Shown here one piece after another: positions 36,102 to 46,069 of a stretch of DNA of 64,000 nt (its first letter is position 1; the number at the start of each line of letters is the position of its first letter). The translations under genes were made by a program, and so were the position numbers. The DNA comes from Variovorax sp. OAS795 (GTDB lineage Bacteria > Pseudomonadota > Gammaproteobacteria > Burkholderiales > Burkholderiaceae_C): positions 4,650,001 through 4,714,000 of the forward strand of contig NZ_JBEPOH010000001.1 in assembly GCF_040546685.1 (NCBI RefSeq), given 5' to 3'. Under the pieces are notes generated by a model. That model saw only the letters and a program-made list of their open reading frames with translations, had not been told where the DNA came from and searched no databases.

Positions 36102-36379
36102 GTGGCGCTGATCCCTCTTTTATTGATTTTCTGACGACAGGAACTGCCCGCTCCATGCGGGCATAAAGAGGTGGCGATCTTAACGGGCCGATGCCGCCGT
36201 TTCGACGCTGCCAGGGCGAGGCAAACCCGGGGTCGCTGCGAGGCGTACAGAGCGATGAACACGAAAGTCTTCGCTTTGGCCGAGGCCCGGCGGGGCACAA
36301 GCCGCCCGGTCGGCCACACTCGTGCGCCGGCCAGTAGATCGGCAGCCGTTCTTATGCCTATGAATCAACGAGACAAGCA
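36102..36379. other. Intergenic region without a recognised gene
   Basis: 278 nt between the HNH gene's 3' end and the kinase gene's 5' end, both on the minus strand. I see no coding pattern. A 6-bp hairpin GCCCGC-TCCAT-GCGGGC lies at 36146-36162, with no T-run on either side. The region must contain the kinase promoter, but no box could be assigned with confidence. Confidence 0.5.
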
Positions 36380-36940
36380 CTAGCTATCGTGAAGCCGCGA
36401 GCTCTGCGGCAGGTGCGCCATCAAAAACTCCATCTGGTCCGCCAGGATGCGGCGGTTCCTCAAGATGAAGTCTTCCCAGAGGCTGGGCACATAGGGCGCG
36501 TACAGGAGCGGCATGTTGGCCTGCTCGGGCGTGCGGCTGCTCTTGCGATGGTTGCAGGGCTTGCATGCCGTGACCACGTTCATCCAGGTGTCGATGCCCT
36601 TTTGCGCGAACGGAATGATGTGCTCGCGCGTGAGCTCGTCTTCGTGGAAATGCCCGCCGCAGTAGGCGCAGACATTGCGGTCGCGCGCAAAGAGCTTGCT
36701 GTTGGTGAGCCCTGGCCGCTGGGTGAAGGGGTTGATGCGCGGCACGCCCTTGGTGCCGATGATGCTGTTGATCGCGATCTGCGATTGCTCGCCCGTGATG
36801 GCGTTGTGGCCGCCACGGAACACGGCCACCTGCGCGCCCACTTCCCAGCGGACTTCGTCCGCCGCATAGTGGATGACCGCCTGTTCGAGCGATATCCATG
36901 ACTGGGGCAGCCCTTGGGCCGACAGCTTCAAGACCTTCAC
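36380..36940 (-). CDS. HNH endonuclease family protein
   Basis: A 186-residue protein with an HNH_5-type nuclease domain: Cys91-x2-Cys94 (CAYCGG), His107 in LTREHIIPFAQKG, and Cys126-x2-Cys129 followed by Asn130-His131. The zinc knuckle and beta-beta-alpha metal site are both complete. The start is GTG 36940, 7 nt after a GAGGAG site; this gives an N-terminus MKVLKLSAQGLPQSWISLE, which I recall as conserved in Burkholderiales homologues. Chromosomal, solitary members like this are not linked to phage or restriction genes here; function unknown. Divergent from ribF. Confidence 0.87.
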   Translation of the reverse strand: MKVLKLSAQGLPQSWISLEQAVIHYAADEVRWEVGAQVAVFRGGHNAITGEQSQIAINSIIGTKGVPRINPFTQRPGLTNSKLFARDRNVCAYCGGHFHEDELTREHIIPFAQKGIDTWMNVVTACKPCNHRKSSRTPEQANMPLLYAPYVPSLWEDFILRNRRILADQMEFLMAHLPQSSRLHDS

Positions 36941-37106
36941 CACACGCCTCCTCAAAAAGGGAAGAATCACGGAAAGACCAGGGACACGGAGCGCGCCGGA
37001 GACCACTTCAGGCGACGCACTGAGTCACAATATACCGGCTTTGTGACAAAACGGCCTGGTTCGCCCGTTCGACGGGCGCAAGGCGCTATCAAAAAGATAC
37101 TCACCA

Positions 37107-38144
37107 ATGCAGGTTTTCCGCGGCTTCCGGCACCCGGGCGTGGCTCCGGCCTGCGCCCTCACCATCGGCAATTTCGACGGCGTGCACCGTGGCCACCAGG
37201 CCATGCTCGCACTGTTGCAGACCGAGGCGCGACACCGCGGGCTGCCCAGCTGCGTGCTCACCTTCGAGCCGCACCCGCGCGATTATTTTGCTGCCGTCAC
37301 CAAGAAACCCGATCTCGCGCCTGCGCGCATCGGCACCTTGCGTGACAAATTGACCGAACTCGCGGCCTGCGGCGTCGCACAGACCATCGTGCTGCCGTTC
37401 GACAGCCGGCTGGCGTCCCAATCCCCCGAGCAATTCATCCAGAACGTGCTGATCGAGGGCCTGGGCGCGCGCTACGTGCTGGTGGGCGACGACTTCCGCT
37501 TTGGAGCCCGGCGGGCCGGCGACTACGCCATGCTCGATGCGGCGGGCGATGCGCACGGCTTCGACGTGGCGCGCATGAACAGCTACGAGGTCCATGGCCT
37601 GCGGGTTTCCAGCTCGGCCGTGCGCGATGCGCTGGCCGAAGGCCGCATGACGGACGCCCAGCACCTGCTCGGCCGGCCCTACACGATCTCGGGCCACGTG
37701 GTCCATGGCCGCAAGCTCGGCCGTGCGCTGGGCGCCTCCCAGCCCGGCAAGGACGACGGATTCCGCACCCTCAACCTGCGCTTCAAGCACTGGAAGCCGG
37801 CCGCCAGCGGCATCTTCGCGGTGCTGGTGCACGGGCTGGCCGACCAGCCGCTGCCCGGCGTCGCCAACCTCGGTGTGCGGCCTTCGTTGGACGCGAACGA
37901 CGTCAACGCCGGCCGGGTATTGCTGGAGACGCATTGCCTGGAGTGGCCCTCGCATCTGGGAGCCGAAGGGGCCTACGGTAAAATCGTCCGCGTGGAACTC
38001 CTGCACAAACTGCACGACGAATTGCGCTACGCCAGCCTCGAGGCCCTCACAGCGGGCATCGCCAAGGATGGGCGCGACGCGCGCGCGTTCTTTGCATCGA
38101 CCCACGCCGAAACCCATCGCCAGACGACGCGGGATCGAATTTAG
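37107..38144 (+). CDS. ribF: Bifunctional riboflavin kinase/FAD synthetase
   Basis: A 345-residue enzyme that phosphorylates riboflavin to FMN and adenylates it to FAD. The N-terminal FAD synthetase domain has TIGNFDGVHRGH (19-30) and the motif VSSSAVRDALAEG; the C-terminal flavokinase domain has GRPYTISGHVVHGRKLGR and a later GVANLGVRPS. It leads the conserved ribF-ileS-lspA block. A repeat lies in the 121 nt before ileS. Confidence 0.96.
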   Translation: MQVFRGFRHPGVAPACALTIGNFDGVHRGHQAMLALLQTEARHRGLPSCVLTFEPHPRDYFAAVTKKPDLAPARIGTLRDKLTELAACGVAQTIVLPFDSRLASQSPEQFIQNVLIEGLGARYVLVGDDFRFGARRAGDYAMLDAAGDAHGFDVARMNSYEVHGLRVSSSAVRDALAEGRMTDAQHLLGRPYTISGHVVHGRKLGRALGASQPGKDDGFRTLNLRFKHWKPAASGIFAVLVHGLADQPLPGVANLGVRPSLDANDVNAGRVLLETHCLEWPSHLGAEGAYGKIVRVELLHKLHDELRYASLEALTAGIAKDGRDARAFFASTHAETHRQTTRDRI

Positions 38145-38167
38145 CCCTGCACGCACCGTGCTGCCGC

Positions 38168-38246
38168 CCTTCGACAAGCTCAGGGCGAACGGCTTTTCTT
38201 CCGCACCGACCGCTCAATGCAGTTCGGGCTGAGCCTGTCGAAGCCC
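38168..38246. repeat. Inverted repeat pair of the TTCGACAGGCTCAGCCCGAAC type
   Basis: CCTTCGACAAGCTCAGGGCGAACGG at 38168-38192 faces GTTCGGGCTGAGCCTGTCGAAGCCC at 38222-38246 (given here in parts: core CTTCGACA-GCTCA and TGAGC-TGTCGAAG). The arms pair over about 20 positions with a few mismatches. This repeat type is common between genes in many proteobacteria. It sits between ribF and ileS. Confidence 0.8.
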
Positions 38247-38265
38247 CTCTGTTTCGCACCCCAAC

Positions 38266-41116
38266 ATGTCTGACGCCGCTTCCCCCACCGACTACCGTTC
38301 CACGCTGAACCTGCCCGACACCCCCTTCCCGATGCGCGGCGACCTGCCCAAGCGCGAACCGGGCTGGGTGAAGGAATGGAACGACGAAGGCCGCTACCAC
38401 CGCCTGCGCGACGCCCGCCACGGCGCGCCCAAGTTCATCCTGCACGACGGCCCGCCCTACGCCAATGGCCAGATCCACATGGGCCACGCGGTGAACAAGA
38501 TCCTGAAGGACATGATCACCAAGGCGCGCCAGCTCGAAGGCTACGACGCGCTCTACGTGCCCGGCTGGGACTGCCACGGCCTGCCGATCGAGAACGCCAT
38601 CGAAAAGCAGTACGGCCGCAACCTGAGCCGTGACGAGATGCAGGCCAAGAGCCGTGCCTACGCCACGGAACAGATCGCGCAGCAGATGCTCGACTTCCAG
38701 CGCCTGGGCGTGCTGGGCGAATGGGACCATCCCTACAAGACGATGGACTTTGCCAACGAGGCCGGCGAGCTGCGCGCATTCAAGCGCGTGATCGAGCGCG
38801 GCTTTGTCTACCGCGGCCTGAAGCCCGTGTACTGGTGCTTCGACTGCGGCTCGTCGCTGGCCGAGTTCGAGATCGAGTACGCCGACAAGAAGAGCCAGAC
38901 CCTGGACGTAGCCTTCAAGGCGCATGAGCGCGAGAAGGTGCTCAAGGCCTTCGAGACCGATCACACAATCCTCGGCGACATCTTTGCCGTGATCTGGACC
39001 ACCACCGCATGGACCATCCCGGCCAACCAGGCAATCAACCTGAACCCGGAGATCGAGTATTCGCTGGTCGACACCGAGCGCGGCCTCTTGATCCTCGCCA
39101 ACTCGCTGGTCGAGATGTGCATGACGCGCTATGCGCTGGACGGCAAGGTGCTGGCCACGGTCAAGGGCGAGAAGCTCGGCGGCCTGGAGTTCGAGCACCC
39201 GCTGTACGACGCCGATGCTGGCTACAAGCGCCTGTCGCCGGTGTACCTGGCCGACTACGCCACCGCCACCGACGGCACCGGGCTCGTGCACTCCTCGCCC
39301 GCCTACGGCGTGGACGACTTCAACTCCTGCATCGCGCACGGCGTGGCGTACGACGACATCCTGAACCCGGTGCAGGGCAACGGCAGCTATGCGCCCGACT
39401 TCCCGCTCTTCGGCGGGCAGAACATCTGGAAGGCGGTGCCGGTCATCATCGCGGCACTGCGCGACGCCAACCGCCTGCTCACCACCGAAACCATCACCCA
39501 CACGCTACCCGCACTGCTGGCGCCACAAGACGCCGGTGATCTACCGGGCGGCGGCGCAGTGGTTCGTCCGCATGGACGAAGGCGAAGGCGTGTTCACCAA
39601 GGACAAGGCGCCCAAGACGCTGCGCCAGACCGCGCTCGAAGCCATCGAGAAGACGAGCTTCTATCCGGAGAACGGCAAGGCGCGGCTGCACGACATGATC
39701 GCCAACCGGCCCGACTGGTGCATCTCGCGCCAGCGCAGCTGGGGCGTGCCGATCCCGTTTTTCCTGCACAAGGATTCGGGCGAGCTGCATCCGCGCACGA
39801 TGGAAATCCTCGACCAGGCCGCCGACATCGTCGAGAAGGGCGGCATCGAGGCCTGGAGCCGCGTCACGGCCGAGGAAATCCTCGGCGCCGAAGACGCGCC
39901 GCACTACACCAAGAGCACCGACATCCTCGAGGTGTGGTTCGACTCGGGCTCGACCTTCTATCACGTGCTGCGCGGTACGCACCCCAACGTGCACCACGCC
40001 GCCGGCCCGGAGGCCGACCTGTACCTCGAGGGCCACGATCAGCATCGCGGCTGGTTCCACTCGTCGCTCCTGATCGCCTGCGCGCTCGAAGACCGCGCGC
40101 CTTACCGCGGCCTGCTCACGCACGGCTTCACGGTGGATGCCAAGGGCATCAAGATGAGCAAGTCGCTCAAGAACGGCATCGATCCGCAGGAAATCAGCAG
40201 CAAGCTGGGCGCGGAAATCATCCGCCTCTGGGTGGCCGCGAGCGACTACTCGGGCGACATCGCGGGCGACGACAAGATCCTGGCGCGGGTGGTGGACTCG
40301 TACCGCCGCATCCGCAACACGCTGCGCTTCCTGCTCGCGAACACCAGCGACTTCGACATCGCGAAAGACGCGGTGCCGCTCGACCAGCTGTTCGAGATCG
40401 ACCGATACGCGCTCGCGCGCGCTTCGCAGTTCCAGGCCGAGATCCTCGCGCACTACAAGGTGTACGAGTTCCATCCGGTCGTCGCCAAGCTGCAGATCTA
40501 CTGCTCCGAAGACCTGGGCGGCTTCTACCTCGACATCCTGAAGGACCGGCTCTACACCACCGCACCGGGCTCGCTCGCGCGCCGCAGTGCGCAGACCGCG
40601 CTCTGGCACATCTCGCAAGCCATGCTGCGCTGGATGGCGCCGTTCCTGAGCTTCACCGCCGAAGAGGCGTGGAAGTTCGTCAGCACAGGCGAGCCGGGCG
40701 AGTCGATCTTCGCAGAGACCTACAGCCAGTTCGCCGCACCCGACGAAGCGCTGCTCGCCAAGTGGGGCCGCATCCGCGAGATCCGCGACGTGGTGAACAA
40801 GGAGATCGAGGCGGTGCGCGCAGAAGGCAAGGTGGGCTCGTCGCTGCAGGCCAATCTGCAGCTCAGCGCACCGGCCGACGACTTCGCGCTGCTGGGGTCG
40901 CTGGGCGATGACCTGAAGTTCGTCTTCATTGCTTCGGCCGTCGAGCTGGCCGCGGCCGAGGCCTTGTCCACCGTGGTGACGCCCAGCACGTCGCAGAAAT
41001 GCGATCGCTGCTGGCACTACCGCAGCGACGTGGGCCACGACGCGGCGCATCCGACGATCTGCGGCCGTTGCACGAGCAACCTGTTCGGCGCCGGCGAGCC
41101 CCGGAGCTTTGCGTGA
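38266..41116 (+). CDS. ileS: Isoleucine-tRNA ligase, interrupted by a one-base frameshift
   Basis: Two frames together give a complete 949-residue IleRS. The first part has HMGH (71-74) after [10 protein letters not shown] and runs to TETITH. The frame is lost at 39499-39507 (bases CACACGC), where one base too many is present. The second part continues [15 protein letters not shown], then the editing domain end, KMSKS near residue 630, and the C-terminal zinc site CDRCW and CGRC. Removing one base restores an uninterrupted protein of normal length. IleRS is essential and no second copy is visible, so a sequencing or assembly error is the best explanation. The stop overlaps lspA by one base (TGATG). 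Confidence 0.93.
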
Positions 41117-41628
41117 TGGCGGGCGCACGCACCATGTCGGCCTCGCGTTCGCGCAGCGGGAGCATCTGGCCCTGGCTCGGGCTGGCCGCGATCATCCTGA
41201 TCATCGACCAGTTCACCAAGACGCTGATCCTGGGCTACTACAAGCTCGGCGACGCCACCTACGTGACGAGCTTCTTCAACGTGGTCCGCGCGCACAACAC
41301 GGGCGCGGCGTTCTCGTTCCTGGCCGACCATTCGGGATGGCAGCGCTGGTTCTTCACGGCCATCGGCGTGGCGGCCGCGATCTTCATCGTCTGGATGCTG
41401 AAGTCGCACGCGGGGCAGAAGCTGTTCTCGTTCTCGATGGCCTGCATCCTGGGCGGTGCCATCGGCAACGTCATCGACCGGATGATGCACGGCTACGTGG
41501 TCGACTTCCTGAGCTTCCATGCCGGCAACTGGTATTTCCCGGCGTTCAATGCGGCCGACAGCGCGATCACGCTGGGCGCGATCTGCCTGATCCTCGACGA
41601 GATCCGGCGGGTCCGCCGGGGAAAATAG
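41116..41628 (+). CDS. lspA: Lipoprotein signal peptidase (signal peptidase II)
   Basis: A 170-residue membrane aspartyl protease with four membrane segments. Catalytic Asp121 is in IGNVIDRM and Asp148 in [15 protein letters not shown] is also conserved. It cuts prolipoproteins before the lipidated Cys, and so serves the lipoproteins at 2987 and 7786. ATG 41116 overlaps the ileS stop; ATG 41134 is an alternative. Confidence 0.96.
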   Translation: MAGARTMSASRSRSGSIWPWLGLAAIILIIDQFTKTLILGYYKLGDATYVTSFFNVVRAHNTGAAFSFLADHSGWQRWFFTAIGVAAAIFIVWMLKSHAGQKLFSFSMACILGGAIGNVIDRMMHGYVVDFLSFHAGNWYFPAFNAADSAITLGAICLILDEIRRVRRGK

Positions 41629-41673
41629 AGCCGGAAGCCGGAACTTCCGCAAGCCCACGGGGGCTCGGCGCGC

Positions 41674-41693
41674 GGGCGCCGGCTCGCCCTTTT
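41674..41693 (+). terminator. Possible terminator after lspA
   Basis: GGGCG stem (41674-41678), six-base loop and CGCCC (41685-41689), followed by TTTT. It lies 46 nt after lspA and 96 nt before the cotransporter gene, so it could end the ribF-ileS-lspA transcript. The T-run is short. Confidence 0.5.
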
Positions 41694-41788
41694 CCGTTCC
41701 ATGACAACGGTGTTTGATCGTTGAGCCCATACATGTGGAAAATGGGGTCGAAAACGAACCCAAACGAAAAGGACAGAAACCGCCCCCC

Positions 41789-43450
41789 ATGAAGCATCTC
41801 CTGAACCTGCTGGCCGCCGTTGCATTGCTGGTGTGGGGCACGCACCTCGTGCGCACGGGCGTGCTGCGCGTGTTCGGCGCCAACCTGCGCAAGATCCTGG
41901 TGCAGAGCATGCGCAACCGCTTCACGGCCGCCCTGTCGGGCATCGGCGTCACGGCGCTGGTGCAATCGAGCACCGCCACCTCGCTGATGACTTCCTCCTT
42001 CGTGGGGCAGGGGCTGGTCACGCTGCCGGCGGCGCTGGCGGTGATGCGGGGGGCCGACGTGGGCACGGCGCTGATCTCGGTGCTGTTCTCCGCCGACCTG
42101 TCGTGGCTTTCGCCCATGTTCATCTTCGTCGGCGTGGTGCTGTTCATCTCGCGCTCGGCCAGCGTGGCCGGGCGGGTGGGCCGGGTGCTCATCGGCCTGG
42201 GCCTGATGCTGCTGGCGCTGCAGCTGGTGGTGGAGGCCACGGAACCGCTGTTCTCCGCGCCGGCCGTGCGCGCGCTGCTGGCCTCGCTCAACAGCGACGT
42301 GCTGCTCGAGATCACCATCGGCGCGGCCCTCGCCATCGTGGCGTACTCGAGCCTGGCCGTCGTGCTGCTGGTGGCGGCCATGGCCAGCTCCAATGTGGTG
42401 CCGCTGGACGTCGCGCTCGGACTGGTGCTGGGCGCCAACCTCGGCAGCGGCCTGCTCGCGGTGCTCACCACGGCCAAGTCGGCCGTGTCGGTGCGGCAGG
42501 TCACGGTGGGCAACCTGCTGTTCAAGGCGCTGGGCGTGGCCATCGTCACGCCCTTCGTCGGGCTCTGGCTGCGCTACGTGCAGCCGCACGTGCCGAATGC
42601 GACGCACGGCGTGGTGCTGTTCCACCTGGCGTTCAACGTGGTCATCAGCCTGGGCTTCATCGGCCTCACGCAATGGGTCGCGGCCCTGGTCACCCGGATG
42701 CTGCCGGTGCCGCAGCAGCCCGCCACGTCCATGCGGCCGCACCATCTCGATCCCTCCGCGCTCTCAACGCCTTCGCTCGCCATTTCGAATGCGGCGCGCG
42801 AGGCCCTGCACCAGGCGGACATCGTGGAGACGATGCTCATCGGCACGCTCGACGTGATCCGCCACAACGATCTGCGCCTGTCGCAGGAGCTGCGGCAGCT
42901 CGACGACACGGTGGACGAGCTCTATTCGGCCATCAAGTACTACATGACGCGCATCTCGCGCGAAGCACTCGGGGAGGAAGAAAGCCGGCGCTGGACCGAC
43001 ATCATCAGCTTCACAATCAACATGGAGCAGATCGGCGACATCATCGAGCGCGTGATCATCGACATCGAAGACAAGAAGATCAAGCCGCAGCGCAATTTCT
43101 CGGAAGCTGGCATGGCCGAGATCGTCGAGCTGCATGGCCGGCTGGTGGCCAACCTGCGGCTCAGCATGAGCGTCTTCCTCAACGGTAATGTGCGCGACGC
43201 GCAGAAGCTGCTGCAGGAGAAGGCCCGCTTCCGCGATCTCGAGCGGGCCTATGCCACCACCCACCTCGACCGGCTCTCCGACCGCACGACGCTGAGCATC
43301 GAGACCAGTTCGCTGCACATCGACCTGATCAGCGACCTGAAGCGCATCAACTCGCACATCTGCTCCATCGCCTACCCGATCCTGGAGTCCGCAGGGGCGC
43401 TGGCGCCGAGCCGGCTGCGCGAATCGCGCCTGGGCAAGATCGAAGGCTGA
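41789..43450 (+). CDS. Na+/phosphate cotransporter with PhoU-like domain
   Basis: A 553-residue protein. Residues 1-310 form the NptA/YjbB-type Na/Pi cotransporter with two QSS-containing repeats (ALVQSSTATSLM and the partner region AYSSLAVVLLVAAM, where Gln-Ser-Ser is replaced by Tyr-Ser-Ser). Residues 340-545 are a helical PhoU-like domain that regulates such carriers. It moves phosphate, in YjbB outward. ATG 41789 is used. A possible terminator separates it from lspA. Confidence 0.92.
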   Translation: MKHLLNLLAAVALLVWGTHLVRTGVLRVFGANLRKILVQSMRNRFTAALSGIGVTALVQSSTATSLMTSSFVGQGLVTLPAALAVMRGADVGTALISVLFSADLSWLSPMFIFVGVVLFISRSASVAGRVGRVLIGLGLMLLALQLVVEATEPLFSAPAVRALLASLNSDVLLEITIGAALAIVAYSSLAVVLLVAAMASSNVVPLDVALGLVLGANLGSGLLAVLTTAKSAVSVRQVTVGNLLFKALGVAIVTPFVGLWLRYVQPHVPNATHGVVLFHLAFNVVISLGFIGLTQWVAALVTRMLPVPQQPATSMRPHHLDPSALSTPSLAISNAAREALHQADIVETMLIGTLDVIRHNDLRLSQELRQLDDTVDELYSAIKYYMTRISREALGEEESRRWTDIISFTINMEQIGDIIERVIIDIEDKKIKPQRNFSEAGMAEIVELHGRLVANLRLSMSVFLNGNVRDAQKLLQEKARFRDLERAYATTHLDRLSDRTTLSIETSSLHIDLISDLKRINSHICSIAYPILESAGALAPSRLRESRLGKIEG

Positions 43451-43508
43451 CCCGCGCCGATCCGGATCGGCGGCCAGGGGCAAGCCACCCCCGGCTGTGC
43501 GGCGGGCG

Positions 43509-43916
43509 TCAGAGGGCTGCGGGCATCGAGGCCATGAACTGCTCCTGCCGGCGGCGCAGGCAGAAGTCGATCAGGTCGTCGATCTCGGTGGCCTTGTCGA
43601 ACACCGCATCGGCGCCCAGCTGCATGCATTTGCGGCGCGTCTCGGGCGTCAGGTGGTTGCTGAGCACCACCATCTTCTGCGTGGGCTCGCGGTTGCGGCA
43701 GGCTTCGAGCACGCTGAAGCCGGTGCCGTCCCGCAGGAACAGGTCGACCACGGCAAGGTCCCACTGCGACAGGTTGCCGGTCAGCCAGCGAATGCCTTCG
43801 CGCTCGGAGTCCGCCTGCCCCACGGGGTCGACCCGGGCGACTTCGCGCAAGGTGCCGGCAAGGGCGTCGCGGATGGTCGGGTTGTCCTCGACGATGAAGG
43901 TTCTGACAGTGTCCAT
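43509..43916 (-). CDS. Single-domain response regulator
   Basis: A 135-residue receiver with no output domain. Acidic pair Glu10-Asp11, phosphoacceptor Asp58 in AVVDLFLRDG, and a Lys near 107 (VFDKATE) replacing the usual position, all consistent with an active CheY-like fold. The last 20 residues form an extra basic helix. No kinase gene is adjacent; it may act in a phosphorelay or by protein contacts. Confidence 0.88.
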   Translation of the reverse strand: MDTVRTFIVEDNPTIRDALAGTLREVARVDPVGQADSEREGIRWLTGNLSQWDLAVVDLFLRDGTGFSVLEACRNREPTQKMVVLSNHLTPETRRKCMQLGADAVFDKATEIDDLIDFCLRRRQEQFMASMPAAL

Positions 43917-44042
43917 GGGCTGGCCTCCCGGGCTTTGTCGAAGGCTACAAAGTACGTCTCAGGCGATACGAAGGCATGACACCCCAGCACGGGTAGGACA
44001 AGGCTGGCCCGCGGCCTGCGGCGCGGCCGCCCTGCCCTCGCG

Positions 44043-45029
44043 TCAGAGCGTGAGGATGGTGCAGCCGGTGGTCTTGCGCGCTTCCAGGTCCCGGTGCGCC
44101 TGTTGCACGTCGGCCAGTGCATAGCGCTGGTCGATCGGTATTTTCACGGCACCGCTCTGCACCACGGCAAACAGGTCGTCGGCCATGGCCTGGGTGCTTT
44201 CGCGCGTGGCGATGTGCGTGAACAGCGTGGGCCGCGTCACATAGAGCGAGCCCTTGGATGCCAGCGTGCCCAGGCTGATCGGCGGCACCGGGCCCGAGCC
44301 GTTGCCGAACACCGCCAGCAGGCCGAACGGGCGCAGGCACTCGATCGAGCCTTCCCAGGTGTCCTTGCCCACCGAGTCGTACACCGCCTTCACGCCCTTG
44401 CCGCCGGTGATCTCCTTCACGCGGGCCGTGAAGTTCTCGGTGCTGTAGTTGATGGCGTGCGCGGCGCCATATTGGAGCGCGAGCTTGCACTTGGCGTCGC
44501 TGCCCGCGGTGCCGATCAGCTGCAGGCCCAATGCCTTGGCCCATTGGCAGGCGATCAATCCGACACCGCCTGCCGCCGCGTGGAACAGGATGAAGTCGCC
44601 TGGCTGCAGGCCTTCCGCCGGCAGCGTCTTCTTCAGCAGGTACTGGGTGGTCAAGCCCTTGAGCATCATGGCCGCGCCGGTCTCGAAGGAGATCGCGTCG
44701 GGCAGCTTGCACACGGTCTTGGCGGGCATCACGCGCAACTCGCTGTAGGCGCCGGGCGGCTGGCTCGCATAGGCTGCGCGGTCGCCGGCCTTGAGATGCG
44801 CCACGCCCTCGCCCACGGCCTCGACCACGCCCGAGGCTTCCATGCCCAATTGAAGCGGCATCTGGAACGGATAGAGCCCGCTGCGCTGGTAGGTGTCGAT
44901 GAAGTTCAGGCCCACGGCCTTGTGGCGGATGCGGATCTCGCCCGGCCCGGGCTCGCCGACTTCCACGTCGACGATCTTGAGTTCTTCGGGACCGCCGTGG
45001 CGGTCGATTCGGACGGCTTTGCTCATCAT
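44043..45029 (-). CDS. NADPH:quinone oxidoreductase, zeta-crystallin family
   Basis: A 328-residue zinc-free MDR enzyme. Family blocks NFIDTYQRSGLY and MLKGLTTQYLL are present, and the NADPH fold has HAAAGGVGLIACQWAKALG with the AAxGGVG motif. Reduces quinones by one electron or other enones. ATG 45029 (or the next ATG, 45026) has GGAG upstream. Divergent from an EamA transporter gene. Confidence 0.93.
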   Translation of the reverse strand: MMSKAVRIDRHGGPEELKIVDVEVGEPGPGEIRIRHKAVGLNFIDTYQRSGLYPFQMPLQLGMEASGVVEAVGEGVAHLKAGDRAAYASQPPGAYSELRVMPAKTVCKLPDAISFETGAAMMLKGLTTQYLLKKTLPAEGLQPGDFILFHAAAGGVGLIACQWAKALGLQLIGTAGSDAKCKLALQYGAAHAINYSTENFTARVKEITGGKGVKAVYDSVGKDTWEGSIECLRPFGLLAVFGNGSGPVPPISLGTLASKGSLYVTRPTLFTHIATRESTQAMADDLFAVVQSGAVKIPIDQRYALADVQQAHRDLEARKTTGCTILTL

Positions 45030-45128
45030 CTGTGCAGTCTCCAGGCAGGCGGAAAAAAGAGATGCGCATCCTGCCACGTTTGGCCCTGCCGCGGCGGCCA
45101 AGGGCAATGCCCGGTAGAGTCGTCAGCC

Positions 45129-46037
45129 ATGCAGACACCGCCGCAGCGCCTCACGCTTTCCACCGTCTTCCTTCTCACCGTGCCGCCGCTGCTCTGGGCC
45201 GGCAACGCGGTGGTCGGCCGCCTGGTGCGCGAGCTGGTGTCGCCGCTCACGCTCAACTTCGTGCGCTGGGTCATCGCCTTCGCGCTGCTGCTGCCGCTCG
45301 CGTGGGCGGTGCTGCGCCCGGCGAGCCCCATGTGGGCGCACTGGAAACGCTACGCCTTGCTGGGGCTGCTCGGCATTGGCTCCTACAACGCGTTCCAGTA
45401 CCTGGCGCTGCAGACCTCCACGCCCATCAATGTCACGCTGGTGGGCTCCAGCGTGCCGCTGTGGATGCTCGCGACCGGCGCCATCTTCTTCGGCGCCCGC
45501 ATCGGCGCGCGCGAGATCGCCGGCTCGCTGCTCTCGATGCTGGGCGTGCTGCTGGTGCTGTGCCGCGGGGAATGGCGCCAACTGCTCGGGTTGCAGCTGG
45601 TGCCGGGCGACCTGTACATGATCCTGGGCACCATCGCGTGGGCCTTCTACAGCTGGACACTGGCGCGCACGCGGGAGCCCCAGGCCGTGCGGCAGGACTG
45701 GGCCGCTTTCCTGATGGCGCAGATGGTCTTCGGCCTTGCGTGGTCGGGCGTGTTCGCGGCCGGGGAATGGACGCTGACCGATGCCTATCTGGTGCCCGGT
45801 TGGCCGCTCTTCGCGGCGCTGGCCTTCATCGGCATCGGACCCGCGGTGCTGGCCTACCGGTGCTGGGGCAGCGGCGTCCAGCGTGCGGGACCGCAGGCCG
45901 CGAGCTTCTTCATGAACCTCACGCCGCTGTTCGCCGCGCTGCTGTCCGCGGCCTTTTTGCGCGAGCCGCCGCACTGGTACCACGGCGCGGCCTTCGCGCT
46001 GATCGTGGGCGGCATCGTGGTGTCGTCGCGGCGCTGA
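45129..46037 (+). CDS. EamA/DMT family transporter
   Basis: A 302-residue protein with ten membrane segments. WAGNAVVGRLVRELVSPLTLNFVRW and STPINVTLVGSSVPLWM are typical of the RhaT/EamA group. Substrate unknown. Divergent from the quinone oxidoreductase gene, with a 99-nt shared upstream region, and convergent with the SDR at 46070. Confidence 0.9.
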   Translation: MQTPPQRLTLSTVFLLTVPPLLWAGNAVVGRLVRELVSPLTLNFVRWVIAFALLLPLAWAVLRPASPMWAHWKRYALLGLLGIGSYNAFQYLALQTSTPINVTLVGSSVPLWMLATGAIFFGARIGAREIAGSLLSMLGVLLVLCRGEWRQLLGLQLVPGDLYMILGTIAWAFYSWTLARTREPQAVRQDWAAFLMAQMVFGLAWSGVFAAGEWTLTDAYLVPGWPLFAALAFIGIGPAVLAYRCWGSGVQRAGPQAASFFMNLTPLFAALLSAAFLREPPHWYHGAAFALIVGGIVVSSRR

Positions 46038-46069
46038 TTCGACAACGCCCGGGCGACGGCTGGGCGAGC

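Noticed and set aside
36380..36940. HNH protein as part of a restriction or phage defence island
   Set aside because: It lies beside housekeeping genes (ribF-ileS) with no methylase or phage genes; it looks like a core chromosomal member.
39499..39507. Programmed frameshift in ileS
   Set aside because: No slippery heptamer or downstream structure is visible, and IleRS is not known to use one.
41629..41720. A third copy of the three-hairpin element after lspA
   Set aside because: It shares only short G+C-rich strings and lacks the AACACC and GGTGTT arms; better read as a possible terminator.
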